DNA of 64,000 nucleotides from Hygrophila difformis (GCA_030278955.1 JAOANR010000012.1:22313977-22377976); one strand, 5' to 3'. Counted from the first letter of the stretch, positions 34,405-46,065 are shown. Numbers and translations: made by a program. Notes: a model not told the origin generated them from the letters alone.

Positions 34405-34870
34405 TAACTCGAATTGAGGCAATTCGAATTATCTCGAATTGCCTAAGAAATTCGAATTGCACAACAAAAAATTTCCTTCATGTGGTTTTTAACCAATTCG
34501 AATTCTCCAATTCGAATTAATTCGAATTGGTTCAGCAATTCGAATTGGCAAGGAAAACCACATTGTATTGCATACCATCCATTCATGCCTTAGTTTATTT
34601 TCCATCTCTTACCAATTCGAATTGTGCAATTCGAATTAATTCGAATTGCTGAACAATTCGAATTCACCTTCCTCTTGAGGTATATGCCTTAGTCAATTTT
34701 GAGCAAGGAAAGGACTTCATCAATTCGAGTTGTCCAATTCGAATTAATTCGAATTGCTCAACAATTCGAATTAGATGATATCTCATTCCTTTGCAAGGAT
34801 TAATTGGGTAAGATCATACTTCATCCTTCATGCATTCTCAATTCGAATTAACCCAATAATTCGAATTGAG
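34405..34870. repeat. Palindrome array 2 of element B (AATTCGAATT type)
   Basis: Five clusters near 34407, 34493, 34613, 34725 and 34839, spaced about 85-120 bp. Each is typically a central double AATTCGAATT flanked by single copies. Between the clusters lies ordinary LTR sequence. Confidence 0.92.
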
Positions 34871-37475
34871 CTATCCCTTCTATTTTGAAAACTCCAAAAA
34901 CATTTTCTTTCATAATTTGTGTAAGTTGCATGGGTGTATTGGGCCTAGGCCCATTTCACCTAACTTTTATCCATTACACATTTCAACCCATTAGTGTCTA
35001 TTTATTGTGTGCTTAACACCCACACAATACCAAAAACATTTTCTTTATTTTCAAGTTTTCCTTTTCGTTGTGTGTATGAACGGATAATGAGAAACACCAC
35101 AGATTAATGTTGGTGAAAGGTCCATTCGCAGGGATATCGATTAACCCGTCTTCTGTGTGTCAATCATTATTTGTTATTTTGCATGATCTGGTTAGTGGTT
35201 GGTGGAAGCTTCGGCGAGCGTTCTCTTCACTAAGAGTTTCGATTAGTCACTCAGCCAATTCCTAATCAGATACAGTTTTAATTTTCCTTATCTTAATTTC
35301 TCAACCTGAATTCAAGTTGCAATAGTATCAACTGATGTCGACCAACATCAGTTGAGAAATATTACAGCAAGAAATATGTGGGTTCTTCTTCCACTCACAG
35401 ACAAAAGAAAACTGAATGACGGCGGTCACCGTCGTTTGGGATTCTTTCTGTCTAAACATCAGTCATCTGGGATAATTGGGAACCGGACAGCAGATGTTTG
35501 CAGTCCGGAGAACCCCAACTATCTCTGGCACTCTTTTTAGCCGATTTCTTCTCATCTCAGGCTAATCCATCTTGTGTATCGCATTCTGTCTAACCCCACC
35601 ATATATTTTGGGGTGTTTTATTTTCCTTTTCATATACTTGTATGCATGATACTATTATGTAGATGTTCTGGTCTTATTGCTATTTTGGGGATCCTTCTCC
35701 TTGGACACAGAAGTCTTGATATAAATCCGATGTTGCATAGTAAACTTCCAACAAAAATTCCTTTGTAAAATCCGGATCTAAGTAAGGGATAAATTCGACA
35801 GTTATGACTAATTCATCTTCCACTGGGGGTTGATTTTGAGAGCTTAGAAGCAGAGTCAGCGATTAGGTCTCATCTAGACCGAAAGGATCTGTGTTTTAAT
35901 TGAGAGTTTAGTACCTGTCTAGTGAATGATTTTCAAATATTCATTTGCTTCTCAAAATTGCTGTGTGTTGGAAATCTGATATTAGATATCGCATTAAGTC
36001 AATATCCACTTGGGTGTAGATGAGATGTGATAAATAATACTAGAGGAACAACATATAGGCCTTGGTGAATTTCTAAGGTAGGGTGGAGTATTCCTTCGAC
36101 TACTATCTTCTTCTGCCAAAGTCTAGAATTGAGTCTTGAGTGAGTACATCCGGAATAGGTTCATTTATGGATCTGTTTCATTTAGTTTGTATCTCATAAC
36201 TACCCAGATGTTGTAAGCCCTGTGGCTTATTGATATCTCGGGGGTTCTTGATCTGCATCTGGTCACCAAGACCAGGGGCTCTTTTATACTAACGGAAAGA
36301 GACGTTTTTAACGCTTCCGAGTGATAGATTTAAATGCTTTCTTTACAGCTTTCTTACTGCTTTCCTTTAAAATGCTTTCATAGAGGTCACTCGGAAGAAT
36401 TAGGGGCTGTCCATCTGTTAAAAGGTTTGAGAGTTATGGAATGGTTTGGGGCGTGATTTGAAACTTTGGGTGTGACATGGGGGAATGATAGGAGTACTTG
36501 GCATGTCAACTAATGATATGTTAGGTGTTGCTTATCCACCACAGATGAATAATGTAATTTCACAAGGCCTGTGAAGGGAGTTATAAGTCTGTGGTATCTT
36601 AGAAATTGAGGTCGTAAGAGCATGTAAATTCTCACCATAAGTACCTGTCTGTTAAAGGGAACATAGTGTAGAAAGCATGAGAGTTAGCTAACTAGAGGAT
36701 TATCCCAAGCTAAGATCTGTGTATAAAAATGGAAGTTTAATTGTGTTTCATCTGAATCTTGTCCAATCTTTATTATTTCCTCCCTGTCCCTTCTGTCATA
36801 TTTAAACTTGCTTTCTAGATAGTGTAGCATAATTTTATATTGCTTTCGTAGTATAGATTTAATTGCTTTCTTCGACCTAGTTTACCGTGCTTTGTAGAAT
36901 AAATTTTTACTGCTTTCATGATCTGGTTTAATTTATGTCAAGTAGTTGGTAGAAACCCTTGCAAAACTTGAAACGAGTAACCGAGTGGAAAATCTTAGTA
37001 AACGACGTGGGCCCTGCTTCCATCGCACATCCTCCAGTGAACGATCCGGTACTTACTATAAATTACTGCAATTTTTGACTCCGTGCGCTTTCGGGATGCA
37101 CAGTTTCTTGACACGAGTAAATAAAAACACAACATTTTGGGAAAATACTCATACAGTGGGAAGATGTTCAAAAGCTTCATGGCAGGTGCTTTCGTGACAT
37201 GAAATTATGAGAAGTATCATGGCGTAGATACCAGGGACTCTCAGGGTGACAGACTGAAGGTCAATCCCGGTTGCACCGTGATATTTGTCAAAAGTTTCAT
37301 GGCGGGAAGGACCACAGCGCCGTTTGAGATTAAAACACCCCACATGAGTAATAAAAAGGGAAATCTTAACATATCCTTAAACCCCTTCCCGACATCATAA
37401 CTCTTTTCATTTAATAAATCCAAACCTGATATTTCAGAAAATTACTCGTGTTGGTGAAACTCGTCAAAAGTTTCA

Positions 37476-37493
37476 TGGCGCCGTTGCCGGGGA
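37476..37493 (+). other. Primer binding site of element B
   Basis: TGGCGCCGTTGCCGGGGA directly after the LTR, identical to element A. Confidence 0.95.
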
Positions 37494-37622
37494 GGATGCA
37501 GCGCCGTTTACTAGGAGAATTACATTCCTGATTTACTCATAGATAGTTTTTGTATATACTATCAAACCATCACTAACTTGGGGATTGTACAGGTACTGTC
37601 AAAAGCTTGATACCAACTGCTT

Positions 37623-39098
37623 ATGCAACGGAGGAGGAACACATTGCCGGAGCTACCGTTCGATCTAGAAATAGAAAGGACCGCTCGCCAACTGAGGGCA
37701 GAAGCCAGAAGACGGAAAGAGCAGGAGCGTCGGACCCGCACTTCACCCGAAATATCGAGCAGCGACCTATCAGATATGGCAGATAACCAGAACATTCCCC
37801 CGATCTTACCCATAGACCAACCACCAAATAACCCTGGTAATGGAGCTGACGGAGGAATGGTAGAGCATCCTAATCGTGCCAATGAAGAGGAGAATCTACC
37901 AAATCCCAATCAGCAACAATACCAGCAATTCCACCAACAACCGCCACCACCCCTAAACCAATTTCATCAAAATCAAAACATACCAAACCAACAATACCAA
38001 AACCAAGCTTTCAATCCAGATCAGTTTCAGAACAACCCACAAGATCCACATAACTTCCAGCAATTTCCCAATTATCACCAACAGTACCAGAACCAAGCTG
38101 AACAAGGAAATCAACAACAGCAGCAAGCAGCAGCAGACTTCATGCAACCAATAGTAGAGCCCTATCTCGATGGACCTGGGAGAGCACACTTTCCTGCACG
38201 CAATTTCGAGCTCAAACCGGCACTCATTGATTTGGTGCAAAACAATCAGTTCTGCGGTGCAAATCATGAGGACCCTCATGATCATCTCCAGACCTTCCTG
38301 GAGCTCTGCGACACGATCAAAAATCAGGGAGTCTCTCCTGATGCTATTAGGCTAATGTTGTTTCCATTTTCTTTATATAGTGGTGCCAGGGACTGGTATA
38401 AGTCATTGCCTATCAATCTGAGGAGCACTTGGGCAGACTTGGTGAGGAGCTTTTTGCTGAAGTATTTTCCAGAATCAAAGATTGAGGAAGGACGAGCTAA
38501 GATTGGAGATTTTAAAATGAAGCCAGACGAATCGTTATATGATGCGAAAGAAAGATTCTTGGGCCTCATCAGGCGATGCCCCCAACACGGGTACGCACCA
38601 TGGGAGCAATTGAGGAAATTCTACGGAGGACTCACCCATCCATGGAGAACAATGTTAGACGCTGCTGGCGGACGACATTTACTCCACTTGCCTATGGACC
38701 AAGCTTGGGAGAAGATTGAGACAATGTCTGTCAACAGATCCATCCTAAAAACAGATGATAGGAAGGAGGATCTTCCTAGAAAAGTCTTTGCTGTAAGTGA
38801 AGGGAAAACAGATTTTGAAAAATTGCAAGAACAGGTAGCTGCGATACAGCTGAGCCAGGATAAAGGGAAGGGAATAGACGCTTCTCAGGCAGGAACCTCA
38901 TCAGACCAAGTTCAAACACAGCAATCGGGAGTTATCTGTGGACTGTGTCAGGGACCTACAGAACAGGGGGAAAGGAACGCTTCCAAGTCACCCAATTGGC
39001 CAAGGAACTACAGAACAGGGGGAAAGGAACGCTTCCAAGCAGTACTGAAGCTAACCCGCAGTGTAAAGCAATCACATTGCGGGGAGGCAAGACTCTGA
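37623..39098 (+). CDS. gag: Athila-type Gag (frame separated from pol)
   Basis: Structural protein of 491 residues expected to form the virus-like particle. ATG 37623 lies 130 bp after the primer site. In order: a basic N-terminus; an Asn/Gln/Pro-rich stretch (about 95-180); the capsid-like Ty3 gag domain (about 195-390) with [11 protein letters not shown] and R-D-W-Y-K-S-L-P; then C-G-L-C near 438, the start of a zinc knuckle whose His and last Cys are missing. A 32-bp direct repeat at 38956-38987 and 39008-39039, offset by 52 bp, breaks the frame, so the last 30-odd residues are out-of-frame readthrough. Athila elements normally have gag and pol in one continuous frame, so this copy is probably defective for Gag-Pol. 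Confidence 0.9.
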   Translation: MQRRRNTLPELPFDLEIERTARQLRAEARRRKEQERRTRTSPEISSSDLSDMADNQNIPPILPIDQPPNNPGNGADGGMVEHPNRANEEENLPNPNQQQYQQFHQQPPPPLNQFHQNQNIPNQQYQNQAFNPDQFQNNPQDPHNFQQFPNYHQQYQNQAEQGNQQQQQAAADFMQPIVEPYLDGPGRAHFPARNFELKPALIDLVQNNQFCGANHEDPHDHLQTFLELCDTIKNQGVSPDAIRLMLFPFSLYSGARDWYKSLPINLRSTWADLVRSFLLKYFPESKIEEGRAKIGDFKMKPDESLYDAKERFLGLIRRCPQHGYAPWEQLRKFYGGLTHPWRTMLDAAGGRHLLHLPMDQAWEKIETMSVNRSILKTDDRKEDLPRKVFAVSEGKTDFEKLQEQVAAIQLSQDKGKGIDASQAGTSSDQVQTQQSGVICGLCQGPTEQGERNASKSPNWPRNYRTGGKERFQAVLKLTRSVKQSHCGEARL

Positions 39099-42000
39099 AA
39101 GGAATTGTCGGACATGGAAAAGAGACGGCCGAGGAGGAAAAGGATCCAGTGGAGGGTGAAAAAGAAAATGAAAGGATTGAAGGAGGAGACGGTATTGAAC
39201 TGGTCGAGGACAAATCAGAAACAGCTATTTCGCAGGCTGAAGCTGCAAAGGGAGCTGAAAAGGGTAGGGTTGAAGGTACAACTTCCTTCTTTTTACCACC
39301 AAAAACAAACAATAATAAGTACATGCCAAGGGTACCATACCCAGCACGTCTTAAAAATAAGGAACATGACCTAAAATTCAAGAAATTTCTAGAACGGTTA
39401 AGGTCTGTAGAGATAACCATTCCTCTCGTGGAAATGATTTCAGAAATGCCCACCTATGCTAAGTTCTTGAAAGAATTGATTTCAGGGAAAAGGCAGGTAG
39501 AGCAGGAGGAGGTGATTGTTCTCAACAGCACATGCAGTGCCATAGTTCAGAAGAAACTGCCCGAAAAGAAAGAAGACCCTGGATGTTGCACGCTACCAGT
39601 ACAAATTGGGAAGGCCAAAGTGAGCATAGGGTTATGTGATCTAGGATCCAGCATCAATGTGATGCCCTTAGCCATGGCAATTCGCCTAAGGCTCGGGGAG
39701 ATTGAACCAGTCAGGATGAAGTTGCAGCTTGCAGACAGATCAATCACAAAGCCCGTAGGAATCCTCAAGGATGTGGTAGTCAGAACCGGTCAAGTTCTTT
39801 TCCCGGTTGACTTCATCATCCTCGACATCGAAGAGGACTCTGAAATGCCACTTATCCTGGGACGCCCGTTTCTGGCCACTGGCGGTGCACTTATCGATGC
39901 CAAATCTGGAAGAGTCACATTGAGGGTCGATGACAAAGAAATCACCTTTGACATGGAACAGCTGCAAAAGTTTCCGGATGAGGGATCTTGTTCCATATTT
40001 GATGTAATAGAAAGTAGGAGTAAGGATGAGAGCATAGACTCTGTGACTGATGAGCCAAACAAAGTTTCAAAACAGGTACTGAAGCATGAAGGTGCGGAGC
40101 AACCAAGGAGCTGCAACGCTGTCCACTTCGAGGACCCTATCTCTGGGGACCTTGAAGAATTCGATGGGGTTGAGTTCATTCCGGAGGAAGAGGAAAGCAC
40201 CGCTGAGGAGGAAGTGGATCCTGTACTGACACAGGATCCTGAAGGTAAATCTGATCTCTCTCTCCCATCCATTTCTCGCAAATTACTGCCTTCCGTTGAA
40301 TGCCCACCAGAGCTTGAACTTAAAACACTTCCGGAACATCTTAAGTACGTCTTTCTCGCTGAACATAAAAGATTACCGGTGATTGTGTCTGCCAAGCTGA
40401 CACAAGAACAAGAAAAAGCTCTGGTAGACATTCTAAAGAAATATGTACATGCAATCGGATGGACCATTTCTGATATAAAAGGAATAAGCCCCTCAGTTTG
40501 CATGCACAGAATTTTAATGGAAGAGGAGTACAAGCCCTCAAGGCAACCACAAAGGCGTCTGAACCCCCATATGCAGGAAGTGGTAAGGAAAGAAGTTATC
40601 AAGCTCTTAGATGCTGGTATCATCTATCCTATCTCTGATAGCAAATGGGTTAGCCCAGTGCAGGTCGTACCGAAACGTGGGGGGATCTGTGTAACGACTA
40701 ATGAGCAAGGAGAAGAAGTGGCGACGCGTCCAGTGACCGGTTGGAGAGTTTGCATCGACTACCGGAAGCTCAATACCGCTACCAGGAAGGACCATTTCCC
40801 CTTGCCATTCATCGATCAGATGCTGGAGAGGTTGGCCGGAAGGGAGTTCTATTGCTTTTTGGATGGGTACTCTGGCTATAATCAGATTGTAATAGCTAGT
40901 GAGGATCACGACAAGACCACATTCACGTGCCCATATGGAACTTTTGCGTACAGGCGCATGCCTTTTGGACTTTGTAATGCGCCTGCCACATTTCAAAGAT
41001 GCATGATGTCAATTTTCTCAGAATTTATCGAAAAATGCATTGAAGTTTTCATGGATGACTTCTCTGTGTATGGAGATACTTTTGATGAATGCTTGACTAA
41101 TCTTGCACAAATTTTGAAAAGATGTGAGGACACCAACCTAGTTTTGAACTGGGAGAAGTGCCATTTCATGGTCACCGAAGGAATAGTGTTAGGTCACCGC
41201 ATCTCGCGCGCAGGCATCGAAGTCGACAGGGCTAAGGTCTCAGTCATCTCAAACCTACCATTGCCTAATTCAATAAAAGCAGTTAGGAGTTTCTTAGGGC
41301 ATGCCGGTTTCTACCGGAGATTCATTAAAGACTTTTCTAAAATTGCCAAGCCGCTCACTAACTTGCTTTGTAAAGAAAATCCTTTCGTAATAAATGAAGC
41401 GTGTGTTCAAGCCTTTGACACGCTCAAAGAGATGTTGATTTCTACTCCAATAGGGCAACCACCCGATTGGTCAATGCCTTTCGAGGTAATGTGTGATGCA
41501 AGTGATCTCGCCGTGGGTGCAGTTCTTGGGCAACATAAGGAAGGGAAGCATTGTGTAATTCATTACGCAAGTCATGCCCTGAATGAGGCCCAAATTAATT
41601 ACACCACCACAGAGAAAGAGATGTATGCTGTGGTTTTTGCGTTTGATAAATTCAGACAATATCTTATTGGTACGAAAACCACAGTGTACACAGATCACTC
41701 TGCACTGAGATACTTGTTTAGCAAACAAGACGCCAAACCTCGATTAATCAGGTGGGTACTTTTGTTGCAAGAATTCAACATTATAATAAAAGATAGAAAA
41801 GGCAGAGACAATGGTGCTGCTGACCATTTGTCTCGACTAGAAAATGATAAAAATGAGCTAGCCGTAAATGAGAATTTTCCGGACGAGCAACTGTTTGCCT
41901 TGCATCTTCATGATCAAGCTTGTCCGTGGTTTTCCGATATTGCTAACCTTTTAGCATGCGGAATAACCCCACCATTTCAAAGCAGGGGCCACAAAGCAAG

Positions 42001-43213
42001 GTTCAACCGAGATGTAGTTAACTACTTCTGGGAAGATCCTTATCTCTTCAAGCATTGTGCAGATTCGATTATTAGACGATGTGTAACTGAGCACGAGGCT
42101 TATCAAATCGCTAAGAAATGCCATGAGTCGGAATATGGAGGTCACCATGGCCCCACTCGAACAGCCCATAAGGTGCTCGAGTGCGGTTTTTATTGGCCTA
42201 CCATTTACGAGGATTGCAAAGCGTTTGTTAAAGCTTGCGACAGATGCCAAAGACTAGGGAATATCTCCAAGAGGGATGAGATGCCTCAACAAGGAATTCT
42301 CACTCTCGAGATTTTCGATGTATGGGGTATTGACTTCATGGGACCATTCCCGACATCTGATGGGAACCATTACATCTTGGTAGCTGTCGATTACGTTTCC
42401 AAGTGGGTTGAGGCCGTTGCACTGCCAACCAATGATGGCAACCAGGTCGTCAAATTTTTGAAAAATAACATTTTCAATAGATTTGGTGTACCCAGGGTGA
42501 TCATATCAGATGGAGGAACCCATTTTGTTAATAAAGCATTTGCAAATCTTATGAGCAAAAATGGGATTCTCCACAAGATCGGCACGCCTTACCATCCCCA
42601 AACCAGTGGTCAAGTCGAGGTCTCAAACCGCGAAATCAAACACATACTCGAGGCCACTGTGGGGACAACTCGCAAAGATTGGTCACGTAAGCTCAATGAT
42701 GCTTTATGGGCATACCGCACTGCATTCAAGACTCCCATTGGGATGTCTCCATACAGACTCGTCTTCGGGAAGGCCTGTCATTTGCCCGTAGAACTAGAGC
42801 ATAAGGCTTACTGGGCCGTACGAATGCTCAATTTTGACTCACGAGTTGCTCAGAGTAAGCGCAAGTTGGACCTCAATGAAATTGAGGAAATACGTGCGCA
42901 AGCTTATGAAAGCTCGAGGATTTATAAAGAGCGGACCCAGAAGTTACACGATCGTCGTATTAAGTCTAAACACTTCTATGTTGGCCAGAATGTCTTGTTA
43001 TTCAATTCTAGGTTGAAGCTGTTCCCCGGAAAGCTTAAATCCAGATGGGAAGGGCCATACGAAGTGGTGCACGTGTTTGAAAGTGGAGCTGTCAGGATCC
43101 GAACTGACAAGGGAGAGCTGGTAGTGAATGGACACAGATTGAAGGAGTATCTTGGGCAGTTCGACCCCGAAAAAGAAGCTCAAATGACAACAGAACCGGC
43201 TTATGCTCAATAA
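38945..43213 (+). CDS. pol: Athila-type Pol polyprotein (protease, RT, RNase H, integrase)
   Basis: A 1422-residue open frame; the true N-terminus is part of gag-pol, so the ATG at 38945 is nominal. Visible parts: the gag tail (C-K-A-I-T-L-R), aspartic protease with [11 protein letters not shown] (about residue 231), reverse transcriptase with C-I-D-Y-R-K-L-N (about 602) and the F-M-D-D catalytic box (about 702), and RNase H with M-C-D-A-S-D (about 849). The integrase has a His/Cys zinc finger (about 1060-1105), then catalytic Asp in G-I-D-F-M-G (about 1128), Asp in S-D-G-G-T-H-F (about 1187) and Glu in Q-V-E-V-S-N-R-E (about 1224). All catalytic motifs are present and there is no chromodomain, which fits Athila. 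It overlaps gag in another frame because of the 52-bp shift. Confidence 0.95.
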   Translation: MSGTYRTGGKERFQVTQLAKELQNRGKGTLPSSTEANPQCKAITLRGGKTLKGIVGHGKETAEEEKDPVEGEKENERIEGGDGIELVEDKSETAISQAEAAKGAEKGRVEGTTSFFLPPKTNNNKYMPRVPYPARLKNKEHDLKFKKFLERLRSVEITIPLVEMISEMPTYAKFLKELISGKRQVEQEEVIVLNSTCSAIVQKKLPEKKEDPGCCTLPVQIGKAKVSIGLCDLGSSINVMPLAMAIRLRLGEIEPVRMKLQLADRSITKPVGILKDVVVRTGQVLFPVDFIILDIEEDSEMPLILGRPFLATGGALIDAKSGRVTLRVDDKEITFDMEQLQKFPDEGSCSIFDVIESRSKDESIDSVTDEPNKVSKQVLKHEGAEQPRSCNAVHFEDPISGDLEEFDGVEFIPEEEESTAEEEVDPVLTQDPEGKSDLSLPSISRKLLPSVECPPELELKTLPEHLKYVFLAEHKRLPVIVSAKLTQEQEKALVDILKKYVHAIGWTISDIKGISPSVCMHRILMEEEYKPSRQPQRRLNPHMQEVVRKEVIKLLDAGIIYPISDSKWVSPVQVVPKRGGICVTTNEQGEEVATRPVTGWRVCIDYRKLNTATRKDHFPLPFIDQMLERLAGREFYCFLDGYSGYNQIVIASEDHDKTTFTCPYGTFAYRRMPFGLCNAPATFQRCMMSIFSEFIEKCIEVFMDDFSVYGDTFDECLTNLAQILKRCEDTNLVLNWEKCHFMVTEGIVLGHRISRAGIEVDRAKVSVISNLPLPNSIKAVRSFLGHAGFYRRFIKDFSKIAKPLTNLLCKENPFVINEACVQAFDTLKEMLISTPIGQPPDWSMPFEVMCDASDLAVGAVLGQHKEGKHCVIHYASHALNEAQINYTTTEKEMYAVVFAFDKFRQYLIGTKTTVYTDHSALRYLFSKQDAKPRLIRWVLLLQEFNIIIKDRKGRDNGAADHLSRLENDKNELAVNENFPDEQLFALHLHDQACPWFSDIANLLACGITPPFQSRGHKARFNRDVVNYFWEDPYLFKHCADSIIRRCVTEHEAYQIAKKCHESEYGGHHGPTRTAHKVLECGFYWPTIYEDCKAFVKACDRCQRLGNISKRDEMPQQGILTLEIFDVWGIDFMGPFPTSDGNHYILVAVDYVSKWVEAVALPTNDGNQVVKFLKNNIFNRFGVPRVIISDGGTHFVNKAFANLMSKNGILHKIGTPYHPQTSGQVEVSNREIKHILEATVGTTRKDWSRKLNDALWAYRTAFKTPIGMSPYRLVFGKACHLPVELEHKAYWAVRMLNFDSRVAQSKRKLDLNEIEEIRAQAYESSRIYKERTQKLHDRRIKSKHFYVGQNVLLFNSRLKLFPGKLKSRWEGPYEVVHVFESGAVRIRTDKGELVVNGHRLKEYLGQFDPEKEAQMTTEPAYAQ
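38956..39039 (+). repeat. 32-bp direct repeat at the gag-pol boundary
   Basis: Copies at 38956-38987 and 39008-39039, offset 52 bp (not a multiple of three). The second copy lies in the usual gag-pol linker context; the first reads in a different frame next to a truncated zinc knuckle. Confidence 0.9.
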
Positions 43214-43667
43214 ATATTATACATATATTTACTTACTTATTTATTACTTGCTTCACTTATTTTTATTGGGACAAAGTATCCAAAAATCAATTGAACATTT
43301 AGAGTACTAAGACTCTAAATGTGAGGATGTTGATATTTGGAGAAAACCTAATACCTTTTTATAATTGTTTTGCAGGGATTCGAGGAACCAACAAAAAGAA
43401 AGATAAAGCTTCCAAAAACCAGGTTTCCGGTTGGGTTAACATTATATTTAATGGAGGTTAATTTCGGAATTTAGAGAAATCTAAAATCCAGACTAAATTC
43501 ATAAAATAAAATTGTTAACCCAACCTAATTTGTGCAAGCAATATGTTTTAAATTCTAATTCTGTGTAGATATGTCTGCTATTGAGTTCATCTTGATGAAC
43601 ATATAGTTTTTGAAAATCTAAAAAATTTTTCCTAAGTCTTGACTGTGGTTTATTTTTCATTTCAAGA
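43214..43667 (+). other. Spacer between pol and the palindrome array (element B)
   Basis: Untranslated. It holds the hairpin/13-mer at 43296-43333 and an acceptor-like TGTTTTGCAG ending near 43375. Sequence after that AG is alignable to element A (near 28738 on its minus strand). Confidence 0.6.
43296..43333 (+). other. Hairpin plus GTGAGGATGTTGA motif, copy 1 (element B)
   Basis: Stem CATTTAGAGT/ACTCTAAATG, loop ACTAAG (43296-43321), running into the 13-mer (43321-43333). Identical to element A at 28785-28822. Confidence 0.88.
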
Positions 43668-44206
43668 AAATTCGAATTAATTCGAATTGCTTGGAACAAA
43701 CCACATAAGATATTTTGCCTTGGAAATTTTCACTCTCGGATTAGTTAATTCGAATTATGCAGGCAATTCGAATTAATTCGAATTGCCATGCAAATTCGAA
43801 TTGGCACCCAAGGCAGAATTTTCGGATGTTTTATTAGGCCAAGTATTGCAATTCGAATTATAAGGCAATTCGAATTAATTCGAATTGCCTAACTAATTCG
43901 AATTAGCATACAAAAGGCATTCTCTTGTGCAAGTGAACAATTCGAATTGTGGGGAAGTTCGAATTAATTCGAACCACACCAATAATTCGAATTAGCTCAC
44001 AAAAGCATTTCTATGCGAAGTCAGTCTCCACCACCAGGTTCGAATTGTGAGTCAATTCGAATTAATTCGAATTGATTCAGAATTCGAACTTGTGTGTGTA
44101 TTTTTGTCTTTCAAGCCAATTCGAATTAATTCGAATTGGCCTGAGTAACTCGCATCTCTCACAGAATGCACCAATTCGAATTAATTCGAATTAGTGCATA
44201 ATTCGA
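43668..44206. repeat. Internal palindrome array of element B (AATTCGAATT type)
   Basis: Seven clusters of AATTCGAATT starting near 43670, 43746, 43850, 43939, 44040, 44118 and 44172. It ends just before a TATA-like box, the same position as the GTCGCGGA array in element A. Confidence 0.92.
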
Positions 44207-44220
44207 ACCCCCCTGTCCGA

Positions 44221-44381
44221 ATTCTTTATATTACCCTTGTTTCCCCCCCCCCCCCCCCCCACTTCCATCACTTTCACTTTTCACTCATCCCAAAATCCCC
44301 CGTTTTCTCTCTCGCGAAACCCTTCTTCCTCGCGAAACCAGTCACTCGTCACGACCTTTCCTCCGTTCAAACTCGTCGGAA
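44221..44381 (+). promoter_or_regulatory. Putative internal promoter and leader of the element B accessory gene
   Basis: TTTATATTA (44225-44233), an 18-C tract (44243-44260), then C/T-rich sequence to the ATG at 44382. TATA-to-ATG is about 153 bp; element A has about 158 bp. Confidence 0.55.
44243..44260. repeat. Poly-C tract (18 C)
   Basis: Uninterrupted C run within the pyrimidine-rich leader. Confidence 0.9.
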
Positions 44382-44419
44382 ATGGCATCTTCGTCATCAA
44401 ATCCGAGTGGGAGCAGGGG
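44382..44419 (+). CDS. Element B accessory protein, exon 1
   Basis: ATG then 12 codons plus two bases, ending at a strong GTAAGT donor. The peptide is Ser-rich (M-A-S-S-S-S-N-P). Without splicing the frame stops immediately (TAA in the donor). Joining to the acceptor at 45834 keeps frame with exon 2, as in element A. Function unknown; no transcript evidence. Confidence 0.72.
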
Positions 44420-45834
44420 GTAAGTGTTTCTCTTTGATTTTCGCACTCGGTTTTCACAGTTTTCAGTTTTTGTCTCTTCATCTTCCTTGCGAAATCGAGG
44501 GTGGGAAGGGGAATGCTTTTGTTTCTCATGTCGGGAAGAGTCGGAAAGTGGTCGGAGTGTGCTGGGTTTGTTCAGAAATGGGATAGAAACCGACTAGGCA
44601 GAACCTAGGGTTCTAGGTTTTGTGTTCTTAACTGCCATTTAAGGGTTCGAAATTTTCTGTGATTTAGGGGGTGTTCTTATTTTGAAAGTGAGGGTCTCAA
44701 AACCCTTAAAAATTTGATTTTTGTTCATATTGCAGTATTATTGTTCCATTTGTGTCTATGTGTGTATCTGTGTTATCTGCTTTGAGATTTTGGTAACCTG
44801 CGAGTAGGGGTAACATTATGGTCATGTTCTCTTTGGCCACTGTGTTATTTTCAGTAGAAAGTTGTTAATGATGACTCGAAATGCATGCTGATGTTAAGTG
44901 TTGCATTACAGTAGTATTCTTGGACCAGTTGTGTTGCTTATTTGATATTTGCATGTATTATATTATATGAGTATTTTTGTAATAAATGCTTTTGTCGGGT
45001 ACATGTTGCCCACACTTTGCAAACTCAATTCTAGAAGTTGATGTTTGCACATACGGGACACATGGTACAGACAAAACCATGCCAAAATTTTTCCAACACT
45101 TTTGGCATGGCATTTATGTGTAAAAAGACAAAATGGCAGATTGTTCTTTGCATTAAAAGTGTTTGATCTTTGTCAACTTGGGACAAGTGGGGAATGTTCA
45201 CAAGGAATGTTTGTTTTTATTCTTTAAAAACCCACTTCCCAAAACAAAATCCAAATGGGGGACCACTTACACCCCCAATTTCATTAAATAAACAAGTCAA
45301 CACTTTTTCATAAAAACCCAAAAATCACCTTTTGTATGTATGCATGTCTACTTTTACTTTCATTTTTATTCTTATTTGTAGTCATGGTCCATTGTTACAT
45401 ACTAGTAATTGCATAATTTATCGCTTGCATTTGCTTTTCATCATTAATCTCTCGTCTCCCCTATCTCACCTGATTTCAATCACTTCTCAAGTGATAAAAA
45501 TCAAAATCCTTTCGTAGGCTCAATAACCTGCGAAATATTCTCTTTTTGGTCCTTCGACCACCCAAAAACATCTTAGACTATTTATAGTCTAAGAAAAATT
45601 TCTAAGGATCCAAGATCCTTATCTCTCTCTTGCTTTCCTTATTTTTTTTTGCTATAATAAGAGTTAGATTTAACAATCCAGCTCTATGTTTTCCTTTCTA
45701 TAAATTCGATTAGAAACCAATTTACTCACATTTAGAGCTTGGCTCAAAATGTGAGGATGTTGACTTTCAACTCGGATCCACTTATCAAAAAAAAAAAATT
45801 TTGTTAAAAATAGTTCCAACTCTTTTCTCTCCAG
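44420..45834 (+). other. Intron of the element B accessory gene
   Basis: 1415 bp, GTAAGT donor, TTTTCTCTCCAG acceptor. It contains the second hairpin/13-mer copy (45729-45763) near its 3' end, as in element A. Small ORFs inside it have no recognisable product. Confidence 0.7.
45729..45763 (+). other. Hairpin plus GTGAGGATGTTGA motif, copy 2 (element B)
   Basis: Stem CATTTAGAGC/GCTCAAAATG with one mismatch and TTG loop, followed by the 13-mer at 45751-45763. Confidence 0.75.
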
Positions 45835-46065
45835 GGATCAACTCATTATAGATTCCTTGATGGGTCTTCCAAAGACAACTCCAGATAGTGCCTTCTTGGA
45901 AATTGAGAGGCTGAAGAAAGAGGCAGAGAAAAATAGGGTGGCCATAAGGAATGAGTATAACCTGCCTATGGACCACCAGATTGAATGGAGGTTCGAAATG
46001 AAGGACCATTGGTGGAATGCGATTCCAGAGGAAGAAAGAAATGATAAAGCAACAGGCCTCGAAAG
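45835..46065 (+). CDS. Element B accessory protein, exon 2 (5' part, cut by gap)
   Basis: About 76 codons before the N run. It aligns with the start of element A exon 2 from the splice acceptor onward: the shared pattern is S-x-x-G-L-P near the start, a helical K/E-rich stretch, then a conserved P-x-D region. It has no ATG at the homology start, which supports splicing from 44382-44419. The rest, including any C-terminal domain, is lost in the gap. Confidence 0.75.

Larger units (their letters stand above)
32726..37475 (+). mobile_element. Element B 5' LTR (4750 bp)
   Basis: Starts TGATAATGGCC and ends AAAGTTTCA against the primer site. Similar in length and order to element A's LTR: a shared first 300 bp, palindrome array, TATA, second array, and a long shared 3' half. 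The end motif AAAAGTTTCATGGC is also present near 37290, with a variant near 37171. Confidence 0.93.
32726..46065 (+). mobile_element. Element B: Athila-like Ty3 element, plus strand, 3' end lost in gap
   Basis: 5' LTR 32726-37475, primer site, gag, pol, accessory gene exon 1 and the start of exon 2. The 3' LTR is not seen because the gap begins at 46066. It is related to A throughout the LTR and the post-pol region, but carries AATTCGAATT palindromes where A has GTCGCGGA ones. Confidence 0.9.

Noticed and set aside
37953..38285. Hydrophobic minus-strand frame opposite gag
   Set aside because: Leu/Ile/Val-rich because it is antisense to the Asn/Gln-rich codons of gag.
44194..44586. A 130-residue frame over the accessory-gene leader of element B
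   Set aside because: It is in a different frame from the mini-exon, spans the poly-C tract and the donor, and has no counterpart in element A.
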